A DNA stretch of 64,000 bases from Chryseobacterium gleum (GTDB lineage Bacteria; Bacteroidota; Bacteroidia; Flavobacteriales; Flavobacteriaceae), in assembly GCA_945881885.1 (NCBI GenBank), contig CAMCVI010000002.1, positions 142,717 to 206,716 of the forward strand, given 5' to 3'. Position 1 is the first letter of the stretch. Each line of letters begins with the position of its first letter. The position numbers and the translations under genes are program-made. Below are positions 54,757 to 63,345 of this stretch, in pieces. A model generated the notes under the pieces. The model was given only the letters and a program-made list of their open reading frames with translations, ran no database searches and had not been told where the DNA came from.

Positions 54757-57700
54757 TTATATCATTTCAATTAATTCTAAAGCTTTGTTAATGCTTTTTA
54801 CGTTTTCAAAAGTGATTAAAAGTCGCAATCCGTTTTTGGTTTCTTTTTCTTTAATTTTACACAAATTTCCGTTTTGTTGTGCAAATTTCATCACATTCAT
54901 AAAGCGGTTACTTTGGTAAAAATTAGATTGCTGGTCGCCAATAAAATAACCAATCATTTTATTTTGTTTCAAAATTAAGCGCTCTAAACCAATTTGTTTG
55001 GCTTTCCATTTTATTCGAACACTATTTAATAACGAACCTGCTTCTTTTGGCAAAGGGCCAAATCGGTCAATTAACCTTTTTTCGTAAGCTTCTAATTCCG
55101 CAATATTTTTCACAGAACCTAATTCGTTGTACAAACTCAATCGCTCTGAAATATTGTTAATATATTCATCTGGAAACAGCAATTCAAAATCGGTATCAAT
55201 TTGAAATTCTTTTACAAATTCTTTGGTTTCAATATCGTTTTCTTCTTCATATAAATTGGCAAATTCATTTTCTTTTAGCTCATCAATGGCTTCATTCATG
55301 ATTTTCTGATAGGTGTCAAAACCAATTTCATTAATAAAACCGCTTTGTTCGCCACCTAATAAATCGCCTGCTCCACGAATTTCTAAATCTTTCATGGCAA
55401 TATTAAAACCACTGCCTAATTCTGAAAATTGCACCAATGCGTTAATTCGTTTTCGAGCATCATCCGTCATAACAGATTCGGGTGGCGTGATAAAATAGCA
55501 AAATGCTTTTTTATTGCTACGTCCTACTCTGCCTCGCATTTGATGCAAATCTGAAAGTCCAAAATTATTGGCATTATTAATAAAAATCGTATTCGCATTT
55601 GGTACGTCTAAACCGCTTTCAATAATGGTTGTAGCCACCAAAACATCAAATTCGCCTTCTATAAAAGCCAGCATCAATTCTTCTAGTTTTTTCCCTTCCA
55701 TCTGTCCGTGTCCAATTCCTACTTTGGCATTGGGAACCAATCGCTGAATCATTCCAGCAACTTCCTTAATATTTTCGATGCGATTATTGACAAAGAAAAC
55801 TTGTCCGCCACGTTCAATTTCATAAGAAATGGCATCACGAATGGCTTCTTCGCTAAAGCGAATAACGTTGGTTTCAATTGGATATCTATTTGGCGGTGGG
55901 GTAGTAATTACTGATAAATCTCGAGCCGCCATTAATGAAAACTGAAGTGTTCTTGGAATTGGCGTAGCAGTTAAAGTAAGCGTATCAATATTTGCGGCAA
56001 TGGTTTTTAATTTGTCTTTTACATTCACCCCAAATTTTTGTTCCTCATCTACAATAAGCAATCCCAAATCGCGGAATTTTACATTTTTATTTACCAATTG
56101 GTGCGTTCCGATTACGATATCTATTTTCCCTTCTTCCAAACCTATTAAAGTTTCTGCTTTTTGTTTTGCAGTTCTAAATCGGTTCAAATAACTAACCGTT
56201 ACAGGCATATCTTTTAGTCTTTCAGTAAATGTTCTATAATGTTGGTAGGCCAAAATGGTTGTTGGTACCAAAATCGCGACTTGTTTTCCATTATCAACTG
56301 CTTTAAATGCCGCACGAATGGCGACTTCTGTTTTTCCAAAACCTACATCACCACAAACCAAACGATCCATTGGACGGTCGTTTTCCATATCCATTTTTAC
56401 ATCATGAGTGGCAGTAATTTGGTCGGGCGTATCTTCGTAAATAAATGAACTTTCTAACTCTTTTTGCATGTAAGAATCTGGTCCGAAAGCATAACCTTTA
56501 TCTAAACGACGTTTCGCGTATAACTGAATTAAATTAAACGCAATATGTTTAACCCGTGCTTTTGTTTTTTGTTTTAATGCCTTCCAAACGCCACTTCCTA
56601 ATTTATATATTTTTGGCGCTGCGCCTTCTTTACCTGTATATTTTGAAATTTTGTGTAGCGAATGAATGCTAACATATACAATGTCATTATCGGCATACAC
56701 TAATTTAATTGCTTCTTGAGTTTTACCTTCTACTTGAATTTTTTGAAGCCCACCAAATTTTCCAATTCCATGATCGATGTGCGTTACATAATCGCCAATA
56801 GATAAAGCCGTTAGCTCTTTTAAAGTAACCGTTTGTTTTTTAGAAGCATTATTTTTGATAGAAAATTTATGGTACCGTTCAAAAATTTGATGGTCTGTAT
56901 AGCACGCAATTTGTAATTCTGTATCTATGAAACCTGAAAACAAAGGAAAAACAAGGTTTTCATATTTGTCTTTCACATGTATGGCTGCGTCTTCATCAAT
57001 ATCTTTAAAAATTTCTTTGAATCTTTTCGCTTGGTTTTCGTTTGCTGAAAATAAATAATTCTTAATTCCGTTTTGGAAATTGTCGTTCAAATTATTCATC
57101 AACAAATCGAATTGTTTGTTAAATGATGGCTGTGGTTGCGTATAAAATTCGACAATTTTTTCCGAATTAAAAACTGGATTTATATCAAATTCAATAACAG
57201 AAAAATCTAACGCTCGTTTTAAAAACGTTTCCTGATTTATAAATAATTCTTCAGGTTTAGCATGATTTATTGTTAGTGTTAACTTAGCATACGCTTCTTT
57301 TGCTTTTTCGAATAATAGGTCTAATTTACCACCTAACAAATCTGTGTTTTGAATGACGATAACGGTTTTTTCAGAAATATAATCTAAGAAATTTTCGCGT
57401 TTTTCTTGTAATATTTTATTTTCAACATTGGGAATGATGGCAATTTTTGTAACTTTTTCTTTAGACAATTGCGTTTCAATATCAAACGTTCGAATACTGT
57501 CAATTTCATCACCAAAAAACTCTATTCGGTAAGGCACGTCATTTGAAAATGAAAACACATCAATTATTCCACCTCGAACAGAAAATTCGCCAGGATCAGA
57601 AACGAAATCAACACGTTTAAAATGGTATTCAAAAAGCGTTTCATTAATAAAATCGATAGATAATTTATCATTAACACTAAGTTTTAAAGTGTTTTTGTCT

Positions 57701-58110
57701 AATTCTTTTCGGGTAACTACTTTTTCAAAAATGGCATCTGTGTAAGATACGATGATAGCTGGTTTTTTCTGAGAATTGATTCTATTTAAAACCTCAGCAC
57801 GCAATAAAACGTTGGCATTATCTGTTTCTTCTATTTGATAAGGACGCCTGTAAGAACCCGGATAAAACAACACGTCTTGGTTGTTAATTAGAGCTTCTAA
57901 ATCGTTCAAGTAATACGCCGCTTCTTCCTTGTCATTAAACAATAATAAAAAAGGAAGCTCCGATTTTTTAAACAAAGCATCAATCACAAATGAAAGAGAA
58001 GAACCTACCAAACCCGTAGCATTTATTTTTTTTCTGGACGCAAAAAATTCAGCAATTTGTCCGATTTTGGGATGTTGCTGATATTTTTGAATGATTGCTG
58101 ATTTACTCAA
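54757..58110 (-). CDS. mfd: Transcription-repair coupling factor
   Basis: Removes RNA polymerase stalled at DNA damage and recruits UvrA. The 1117 residues show the UvrB-homology region (PGSYRRPYQIEETDNANVL, VRGGIIDVFS), the RNA-polymerase-interacting domain (IGDYVTHIDHGIGKFGGL) and RecG-like translocase motifs: Walker A GDVGFGKTEVA, DEEQKFG (box II), TATPIPRTL, QMRGRVGRS. A C-terminal TRCF domain follows. The start codon is a TTG at 58110. Confidence 0.97.
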   Translation of the reverse strand: MSKSAIIQKYQQHPKIGQIAEFFASRKKINATGLVGSSLSFVIDALFKKSELPFLLLFNDKEEAAYYLNDLEALINNQDVLFYPGSYRRPYQIEETDNANVLLRAEVLNRINSQKKPAIIVSYTDAIFEKVVTRKELDKNTLKLSVNDKLSIDFINETLFEYHFKRVDFVSDPGEFSVRGGIIDVFSFSNDVPYRIEFFGDEIDSIRTFDIETQLSKEKVTKIAIIPNVENKILQEKRENFLDYISEKTVIVIQNTDLLGGKLDLLFEKAKEAYAKLTLTINHAKPEELFINQETFLKRALDFSVIEFDINPVFNSEKIVEFYTQPQPSFNKQFDLLMNNLNDNFQNGIKNYLFSANENQAKRFKEIFKDIDEDAAIHVKDKYENLVFPLFSGFIDTELQIACYTDHQIFERYHKFSIKNNASKKQTVTLKELTALSIGDYVTHIDHGIGKFGGLQKIQVEGKTQEAIKLVYADNDIVYVSIHSLHKISKYTGKEGAAPKIYKLGSGVWKALKQKTKARVKHIAFNLIQLYAKRRLDKGYAFGPDSYMQKELESSFIYEDTPDQITATHDVKMDMENDRPMDRLVCGDVGFGKTEVAIRAAFKAVDNGKQVAILVPTTILAYQHYRTFTERLKDMPVTVSYLNRFRTAKQKAETLIGLEEGKIDIVIGTHQLVNKNVKFRDLGLLIVDEEQKFGVNVKDKLKTIAANIDTLTLTATPIPRTLQFSLMAARDLSVITTPPPNRYPIETNVIRFSEEAIRDAISYEIERGGQVFFVNNRIENIKEVAGMIQRLVPNAKVGIGHGQMEGKKLEELMLAFIEGEFDVLVATTIIESGLDVPNANTIFINNANNFGLSDLHQMRGRVGRSNKKAFCYFITPPESVMTDDARKRINALVQFSELGSGFNIAMKDLEIRGAGDLLGGEQSGFINEIGFDTYQKIMNEAIDELKENEFANLYEEENDIETKEFVKEFQIDTDFELLFPDEYINNISERLSLYNELGSVKNIAELEAYEKRLIDRFGPLPKEAGSLLNSVRIKWKAKQIGLERLILKQNKMIGYFIGDQQSNFYQSNRFMNVMKFAQQNGNLCKIKEKETKNGLRLLITFENVKSINKALELIEMI

Positions 58111-58158
58111 TTTATAGTTTATTTTTTATCAAATAATAGTAATCCTTTTACCTAAAAA

Positions 58159-58776
58159 CTACCTCGTTTGTAGAATTTCTATTTGCTCTAATTCGTCGAA
58201 ATTTATTGCTTTTGCATTTCGGGTGGTATCGCTGATACTAATAATTTTTGGCTCGCCAATTTCAGTTGGAATGCTGTTTTTAATGATAATTTCTTCGCAC
58301 TGCATATAAAAAGCATGCAATTCTTTATTAATGGCTGCAATTAAATTCTGCACTTTTTCATGTGGTACTACATCTAAAGAAAAATAAGTGTCAAGCGCTA
58401 ATATTTTGGTTTGTAACGCTACAATTCTACTTCGTACTTGCGGGATATTAAACCTTGGAGGAACATTTTCATGTAAAATACTAGATTTGGCTACCAAATT
58501 TAATACCTTGTGTTTAAAAGCATTAATAGATGATTTGGGTTTTTGTTGCAGCTCTTCTTCAAAATTTTTCCATTCTTGCCATTGATTTAAAACGCCTCGC
58601 ACTTCTGGACTAGTGATTGGAATATTCAACTGCCAGGCTTTATTGATTTGCTCAAAAGACGCTCTGTTTTTTTTCTCCATTTTTTCGACAAGTAGAACTT
58701 GCTCGTCATTTTGTTTACAAGAAATAAACAAAATACTGCTAAAAACGGATAATATAAGTAGTTTAAAAAAATTCAT
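58159..58776 (-). CDS. Lipoprotein of unknown function
   Basis: A 205-residue protein with a good lipoprotein signal (MNFFKLLILSVFSSILFISC, Cys20) and a mainly helical charged body. I chose the ATG at 58776, since the longer frame to 58800 adds residues before the signal peptide. No recognised domain. It lies 48 bases upstream of mfd and shares its strand. A TAAATTTG box is at 58798-58805. Confidence 0.65.
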   Translation of the reverse strand: MNFFKLLILSVFSSILFISCKQNDEQVLLVEKMEKKNRASFEQINKAWQLNIPITSPEVRGVLNQWQEWKNFEEELQQKPKSSINAFKHKVLNLVAKSSILHENVPPRFNIPQVRSRIVALQTKILALDTYFSLDVVPHEKVQNLIAAINKELHAFYMQCEEIIIKNSIPTEIGEPKIISISDTTRNAKAINFDELEQIEILQTR

Positions 58777-58797
58777 TCTTTTAATAATTGTGAATTG

Positions 58798-58805
58798 CAA
58801 ATTTA
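58798..58805 (-). promoter_or_regulatory. Candidate -7 box for the lipoprotein/mfd run
   Basis: TAAATTTG on the minus strand, 21 bases before the ATG at 58776, the same spacing as at panC, tdh and the flippase. Confidence 0.45.
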
Positions 58806-58925
58806 CAAATGTTTACACGATTATATTTAAAATTACGTTAAATATATAATTAATAATAAGATTAGCTATTTTTTGGATAATTCGAAAAAAACATTCAAAA
58901 TAACGCTTTATTATTGTCAATATTT

Positions 58926-58933
58926 TATCTTTG
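58926..58933 (+). promoter_or_regulatory. Candidate -7 box for threonine dehydrogenase
   Basis: TATCTTTG, 19 bases before the ATG at 58953. It overlaps the longer reading frame that begins with TTG at 58914, which argues for the ATG start. Confidence 0.5.
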
Positions 58934-58952
58934 TAAGTCAAAACTACTAACT

Positions 58953-59906
58953 ATGCAAACCAAAATATTAATCATTGGCGCTTGTGGTCAAATTGGCACC
59001 GAACTTACCTCTAAATTACGCGCAACTTATGGCGTGGAAAACGTAATTGCTTCCGACATTAGAAAATTAGAAAACGACGTAGTAAATAATGGCCTTTTTG
59101 AAGTTATAAATGCATTAGATTATAATCAGATTCAGCAATTAATTGAAAAATACCAAATTACTGATGTTTATTTAATGGCAGCTTTATTATCTGCAACTGC
59201 TGAAAAAAATCCAGCTTTTGCATGGGATTTGAATATGAATTCGTTGTTTCACGTTTTAAATTTAGCCAAAGCAGGAAAAATAAAAAAAATATTTTGGCCT
59301 TCTAGTATAGCCGTTTTCGGACCTACTACTCCAAGAGAAAACACCCCACAATACACAATTATGGAACCTAGTACAGTATACGGAATTTCAAAACAAACAG
59401 GCGAACGTTGGGCAGAATATTATCATAAACAATATGATGTAGATATTAGAAGTATCCGATATCCGGGTTTAATTAGCTGGAGTACAGAAGCAGGCGGCGG
59501 AACAACCGATTATGCTGTAGATATTTATCACAAAGCAATTACTGATGGAAAATTTACAAGTTTTTTGTCTGAAAATTCTGCTTTGCCGATGATGTATATG
59601 GACGATGCTATAAAAGCTACGATTAGCATTATGCAAGCCGATGCCGATTCAATAAAAATTCGATCTTCGTACAATTTATCAGGAATGAGCTTTACTCCAA
59701 AAGAGTTAGCAACAGAAATTACGAAACATTATCCAGATTTTACTATTAATTACAAGCCCGATTTCCGACAGAAAATTGCGGATAGTTGGCCAGCGAGTAT
59801 TGACGATAGTGAAGCCAGAAAAGATTGGGGTTGGAAAAATGATTTTGACATTGAAAACATGACGGTTGACATGTTTAAGAATTTGAAAGTAACAATTTAT
59901 AAATAA
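58953..59906 (+). CDS. tdh: L-threonine 3-dehydrogenase, short-chain (epimerase-like) type
   Basis: A 317-residue NAD-binding protein of the extended short-chain dehydrogenase fold: GACGQIG at 9-15, WPSSIAVFGP, YGISKQTGERWAEYY (catalytic Tyr-xxx-Lys), SIRYPGLISWSTEAGGGTTDYAVDIYH and LPMMYMDDAIKA. These match the UDP-galactose-epimerase-like threonine dehydrogenases described from Flavobacterium frigidimaris, which oxidise threonine to 2-amino-3-oxobutyrate. A nucleotide-sugar epimerase is the alternative, but the TEAGGGTTDYA segment favours threonine dehydrogenase. Confidence 0.87.
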   Translation: MQTKILIIGACGQIGTELTSKLRATYGVENVIASDIRKLENDVVNNGLFEVINALDYNQIQQLIEKYQITDVYLMAALLSATAEKNPAFAWDLNMNSLFHVLNLAKAGKIKKIFWPSSIAVFGPTTPRENTPQYTIMEPSTVYGISKQTGERWAEYYHKQYDVDIRSIRYPGLISWSTEAGGGTTDYAVDIYHKAITDGKFTSFLSENSALPMMYMDDAIKATISIMQADADSIKIRSSYNLSGMSFTPKELATEITKHYPDFTINYKPDFRQKIADSWPASIDDSEARKDWGWKNDFDIENMTVDMFKNLKVTIYK

Positions 59907-59915
59907 AACTTATTT

Positions 59916-59982
59916 TGTCAATCTGAACTCGTTTCAGATTCAAATTAACTTTGAAAGAATCTGAAACGAGTTCAGATTGACA
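59916..59982. repeat. 26-bp perfect inverted repeat after tdh
   Basis: Arms 59916-59941 (beginning TGTCAATCTGAACTCG) and 59957-59982 are exactly complementary over 26 bases around a 15-base loop. A third, partial copy (TTCAGGTTGACAAATC) follows at about 59990-60005. It lies between two converging genes and could stop transcription from both. Neither side has a long T-run. The size and exactness suggest a dispersed intergenic element. Confidence 0.85.
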
Positions 59983-60007
59983 CATCTTTATTCAGGTTGA
60001 CAAATCA

Positions 60008-60526
60008 TTATTTAGTTTGGTTTTTTAATTTTTCAATTTCCTTGTCTTCAATAAGCGATTTAATTTTCACGACTTCATTTGTATGGTCATTTGGAATGGT
60101 CATGGATAATACGTAATGTTTTATTTTCCAATTACCGTTTTTGTCAACTACCAAAACGCCACTTCCTCTGCAAATTTTCATTTGTGTGTTCAGTAATTCA
60201 TCAAACCAAGCTGTTTTCTTATCCGATGAAAAATAAATATTTCGTTCTAATTTAGTAAAACTCCATGCTTTTCCTTTATCAAAATAGGGTTTTGCAAATT
60301 GAATAAATGCTGGTTTGTTCCAATTTTCAGTGGCATCGGTTCCTATGAAAATGGCATCTTCTGTCATCGCATTGAAATACAAATTAAAATTCGCTTCAGC
60401 TGCAGCTTGGTGCCAATTATCTACAACTAAATTAATTTCAGATTCATGATTTATTTGATTTGCTACTTGTTTCGATTTACATCCGATTACAACTAATCCG
60501 ATTACAAAGACTATAATTTTTCTCAT
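60008..60526 (-). CDS. NTF2/SnoaL-like lipoprotein
   Basis: A 172-residue lipoprotein (signal MRKIIVFVIGLVVIGC, Cys16) with an NTF2-like cone fold of the SnoaL/DUF4440 sort: NLVVDNWHQAAAEANFNLYFNAMTEDAIFIGTDATENW in segments, FIQFAKPYF, ERNIYFSSDKKTAWFDELL, VLVVDKNGNWKIKHYVLS. Such domains bind small ligands; no catalytic role can be assigned. Its start overlaps the permease gene by four bases (ATGA type). Confidence 0.78.
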   Translation of the reverse strand: MRKIIVFVIGLVVIGCKSKQVANQINHESEINLVVDNWHQAAAEANFNLYFNAMTEDAIFIGTDATENWNKPAFIQFAKPYFDKGKAWSFTKLERNIYFSSDKKTAWFDELLNTQMKICRGSGVLVVDKNGNWKIKHYVLSMTIPNDHTNEVVKIKSLIEDKEIEKLKNQTK

Positions 60527-61722
60527 TCTAATAATTTTTTAGTTACGGTGCTACTTGCAATTTTAGAAGCTATAAATCCTAAAATTATTATAGTTAACAG
60601 CACAATTAGAATATTTTCAATTTCGAAAACAACTGGATAAGCTAACGAAGGCGTTATCATGACTAATTCAAATTGTTGCTGAATTAAAACTACGATAATT
60701 CCTAAAATCAAACCCAAAATTCCCCCAAAAATAGAAATAATATTTCCTTGAAATAAGAAAATGTTTTTTAAATATTTAATTTCTGTTCCTAAATTATATA
60801 AGGTTTTTAAATTGGTTTTCTTTTCTATAATCATCATAATAATCGCCCCAATTAAATTGAATAACGCGATAATAATCACCAAAGTAAAGATAAGATACAC
60901 CACAATATTTTCGGTATTAAGCATTTTATACAACGCATCATTTAATTGCGCTCTGTTTTTGACTTTTACTTGGTTGGGAAATATTTTATTAATGGTTGCT
61001 ATTGCATCAGTTTCCAATACATTTGGCGCCATTTTGAAATCGATATAAGTCAATTGATTGGATTTATAATTTAATAAACCTTGCGCCAATGGAATAGAGC
61101 AAAAAATGTATTTTTCGTCAACCTCTTCGCTAACTTGAAATATTCCGGAAGTGAGTAAGGGCGATTTATTAAAAGCTTCGTCTGGATTTTCAATCATTCC
61201 AGAACCTGGTTTAGGAATATAAACTTCTAATACGTTATTAAAATCGAAAAGTCCTAATGCTAATTTACTGGAAATTCCAGAGCCCACTACAACCTGATTG
61301 GTGTTGGGTTCCAACCAATCGCCAGCATATAAAAATGTATTAAAAGCATTGACTTGACAAAAATTGGCATCAACACCTTTTAAATAAGCTACTTGCTCTT
61401 TATTTTTATAATAAAACAAGGCGCGCTCTTCAACAATTTTAGAGTAATTAGTAAATTCCTTTGAAGATTTTAGTTGAAATTCTTGGCTTTCAGATATGAA
61501 AAATGATTTTCCTTTAAGAGTTTCAATTCGTAAATCGGGATCGGTTGCATTGGTAAAACTTAAACTAAAATCGCGCAACCCACTAAAAACAGAAAGCACA
61601 ACAAAAAGTGCCATGGCGCCTACAATAATTCCAAGAGATGCTATAAAAGTGATGACATTTATAGCGGTAGTTTTAGACAAACTAAACGCATACCTTTTGG
61701 CTATGTAAAACGGAAAATTCAA
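60523..61722 (-). CDS. LolE/FtsX-family ABC transporter permease
   Basis: A 399-residue membrane protein with the MacB/LolE layout: a first transmembrane helix at about 22-48 (NVITFIASLGIIVGAMALFVVLSVFSGL in parts), a periplasmic domain of ~220 residues, and three helices near 275-395. This is the permease type that extracts lipoproteins for the outer membrane. The ATPase partner (lolD) is not in the window. Co-translated with the NTF2-like lipoprotein; rbfA lies just upstream with one base between. Confidence 0.85.
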   Translation of the reverse strand: MNFPFYIAKRYAFSLSKTTAINVITFIASLGIIVGAMALFVVLSVFSGLRDFSLSFTNATDPDLRIETLKGKSFFISESQEFQLKSSKEFTNYSKIVEERALFYYKNKEQVAYLKGVDANFCQVNAFNTFLYAGDWLEPNTNQVVVGSGISSKLALGLFDFNNVLEVYIPKPGSGMIENPDEAFNKSPLLTSGIFQVSEEVDEKYIFCSIPLAQGLLNYKSNQLTYIDFKMAPNVLETDAIATINKIFPNQVKVKNRAQLNDALYKMLNTENIVVYLIFTLVIIIALFNLIGAIIMMIIEKKTNLKTLYNLGTEIKYLKNIFLFQGNIISIFGGILGLILGIIVVLIQQQFELVMITPSLAYPVVFEIENILIVLLTIIILGFIASKIASSTVTKKLLE

Positions 61723-61723
61723 A

Positions 61724-62116
61724 TTATGATCTTTTTCTTTTTTCTAATAATTCTGGATTGTCAATAGGATTGTCTTTTCTAGAAAGTGCATTATCAATTT
61801 TTTCAATATAATCTAAACTGTCGTCAATAAAGAAAATTAAGTTGGGCACGCGTCTTAATTGTAATTTTACACGTTGCGACAAATCGTGTTTGATTAAAGG
61901 TGCATTACTTTTAATTGCTGCTAATAATTCTGGTCCTTTTTCGGAAGGAAAAACACTTAAATAAACCTTTGCAATTGATAAATCTGAAGTTACATTTACT
62001 TTAGAAACAGAAATAATTAAGTTAGAAATTGAATTTTTTCTAATCTCACCTTGTAAAATATCTACTAAGTCTGTTTGCAATAATGCACCAATTTTTTTTT
62101 GTCTATTTGTTTCCAT
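61724..62116 (-). CDS. rbfA: 30S ribosome-binding factor A
   Basis: Helps mature the 16S rRNA 5' end during 30S assembly, notably in the cold. The 130 residues show the KH-like layout: RQKKIGALLQTDLVDILQ, VTSDLSIAKVYLSVFPSE, LRRVPNLIFFIDDSLDYIEKIDNAL. The start is the ATG at 62116; the frame runs five codons further, into the promoter box. It is divergent from the methylmalonyl-CoA epimerase gene. Confidence 0.93.
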   Translation of the reverse strand: METNRQKKIGALLQTDLVDILQGEIRKNSISNLIISVSKVNVTSDLSIAKVYLSVFPSEKGPELLAAIKSNAPLIKHDLSQRVKLQLRRVPNLIFFIDDSLDYIEKIDNALSRKDNPIDNPELLEKRKRS

Positions 62117-62120
62117 GGTG

Positions 62121-62128
62121 CAAAAATA
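62121..62128 (-). promoter_or_regulatory. -7 box four bases from the rbfA start codon
   Basis: TATTTTTG, then CACC, then ATG: identical spacing and linker to dusB. Predicts a leaderless or nearly leaderless rbfA mRNA. Confidence 0.5.
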
Positions 62129-62171
62129 CAATTTTACTTACAAAATAAGCAGAAATACGTTTATGAATGTT

Positions 62172-62179
62172 TATTTTTG
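62172..62179 (+). promoter_or_regulatory. Candidate -7 box for methylmalonyl-CoA epimerase
   Basis: TATTTTTG, 19 bases before the ATG at 62199. Back-to-back with the rbfA box. Confidence 0.5.
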
Positions 62180-62198
62180 CATATTAATTCCTGTAAAA

Positions 62199-62600
62199 AT
62201 GAGAAAAATAGAACATATTGGCATTGCCGTTCATGATTTAGAAAATTCAAATGAATTGTTTTCAAAACTTTTCGGTCAGGTGGCTTACAAGACCGAAGAA
62301 GTAGCCAGTGAAGGTGTAAAAACCTCTTTTTTTATGTGCGGACCAAATAAAATTGAATTGTTAGAAGCCACGAATGAAAACAGCCCGATTGCTAAATTTT
62401 TAGAGAAAAAAGGAGAAGGCATTCATCACATCGCTTTTGATGTTGAAGATATTTACGCGGAAATAGAACGACTAAAGCTGGAAGGTTTTACTGTTTTAAA
62501 TGAAACGCCAAAAAAAGGAGCCGACAATAAATTAGTAGCTTTTTTACATCCGAAAACCACAAATGGCGTATTAATTGAGCTTTGCCAAGAAATTAAATAG
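62199..62600 (+). CDS. mce: Methylmalonyl-CoA epimerase
   Basis: Interconverts the S and R forms of methylmalonyl-CoA, part of the route between propionyl-CoA and succinyl-CoA. The 133-residue glyoxalase-fold protein has metal ligands in IEHIGIAVHD (His6), IHHIAFDV and VLIELCQ (Glu), with GADNKLVAFLHPKTTNG as in the family. I placed the start at the ATG at 62199 because the longer frame from 62115 crosses the promoter box. Confidence 0.93.
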   Translation: MRKIEHIGIAVHDLENSNELFSKLFGQVAYKTEEVASEGVKTSFFMCGPNKIELLEATNENSPIAKFLEKKGEGIHHIAFDVEDIYAEIERLKLEGFTVLNETPKKGADNKLVAFLHPKTTNGVLIELCQEIK

Positions 62601-62694
62601 ATTGATTTAAATATCGTTACCCTACATTTTTAAAATCGCACAAAAAAGATTTGCTTGCAAATAAAAATAGTAGTAATATTGCACCTCCAACAGC

Positions 62695-62768
62695 GGTCCT
62701 ATAGCTCAGTTGGTTAGAGCACCTGACTCATAATCAGGTGGTCCCTGGTTCGAGCCCAGGTGGGACCA
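62695..62768 (+). tRNA. tRNA with CAU anticodon (Ile2 or elongator Met)
   Basis: A 74-nt cloverleaf: acceptor GGTCCTA/TGGGACC (one G-T pair) with A73, D-stem GCTC/GAGC, anticodon stem CCTGA/TCAGG around loop CTCATAA, T-stem CCTGG/CCAGG with loop TTCGAGC. CCA is not encoded. The CAU anticodon is read either as Met or, after lysidine modification, as Ile (AUA); from sequence alone I cannot decide. It is not an initiator tRNA, since the first acceptor pair is G-C. Confidence 0.95.
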
Positions 62769-62779
62769 CTTTTAAAACC

Positions 62780-62805
62780 AAGCCTTCGCAGAAATGTGGG
62801 GGCTT
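62780..62805 (+). terminator. tRNA terminator with GAAA tetraloop
   Basis: An 11-bp stem with three G-T pairs (AAGCCTTCGCA / TGTGGGGGCTT) closing a GAAA loop, followed by TTTTTA, twelve bases after the tRNA. Confidence 0.75.
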
Positions 62806-62810
62806 TTTTA

Positions 62811-63060
62811 TTTTCTATTTGCAATATTTTTGCAATAAAAACTAAACTTTCTCAATTTAGTTTTGATAATATAATCACTTAACTTTTTTAAAAAATTATA
62901 ATCTTGATTGTCAAATGTTGACAGTGTTTATTTTTTTTTAATTTTTTTTTCTACTATTCTCGAACTATATGAGGTTTAATTGTCGACAGATGTCGAATAA
63001 ATGAATTTGTGGTTTTCATATTTTTTAGTTTTGACAAAAAAACATTAAAAATAAAATGAT
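62811..63060. other. Control-like region of the tRNA-adjacent element
   Basis: About 250 gene-free, very AT-rich bases before the HTH gene. They hold an inverted repeat AAAACTAAA…TTTAGTTTT (62838-62846 and 62856-62864), a palindrome TGTCAAATGTTGACA (62909-62923) and a palindrome TCGACAGATGTCGA (62983-62996). These look like binding sites for a repressor or Xis-type protein, or like replication-origin signals for the HUH protein downstream. No TAnnTTTG box stands out. Confidence 0.45.
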
Positions 63061-63339
63061 ATGGCAAATTTAGTAGTCTTAGAAAGGCAAGATTTAGAAG
63101 AAATCATTAAAAATCTTCAAAACGAAAAAGGAAGTTTAATCAACCTAAATTCTCTAAAAAATCATGTTGAGATTATTGGAATTAAAGATGTTTCAGAGCT
63201 AACAGGTCTTAAAGAAAAAACCATTAGATGGAAAGTAAGTAAAAATCATGTTCCATGCTTTCAACGTGGTAAACCCTTGCTATTTAGTAAATCTGAAATA
63301 TTAAAATGGATTAACAATGGTAGAAAGCTCGAAAATTAA
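63061..63339 (+). CDS. Small helix-turn-helix DNA-binding protein (excisionase-like)
   Basis: A 92-residue protein. The C-terminal half has the winged-helix form of MerR/Xis-type HTH_17 domains: GIKDVSELTGLKEKTIRWKV, a turn with VPCFQRGKPLLFSKSEILKWI (residues about 40-86). The N-terminal ~35 residues are a short helical segment (ERQDLEEIIKNLQNEKG). In Bacteroidota such proteins commonly lead mobile-element modules, as excisionase or replication control. It is followed six bases later by the HUH-type protein gene. Confidence 0.72.
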   Translation: MANLVVLERQDLEEIIKNLQNEKGSLINLNSLKNHVEIIGIKDVSELTGLKEKTIRWKVSKNHVPCFQRGKPLLFSKSEILKWINNGRKLEN

Positions 63340-63345
63340 TTTATT

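Noticed and set aside
58914..58953. Longer start (TTG) for threonine dehydrogenase
   Set aside because: It lies upstream of and across the promoter box; the NAD-binding motif is correctly spaced from the ATG at 58953.
62115..62199. Longer epimerase frame overlapping the rbfA start
   Set aside because: The extra 28 residues cross both promoter boxes and are not part of the epimerase fold.
62695..62768. Initiator tRNA-fMet
   Set aside because: The CAU anticodon fits, but the first acceptor pair G1-C72 is matched, whereas initiator tRNAs have a mismatch there.
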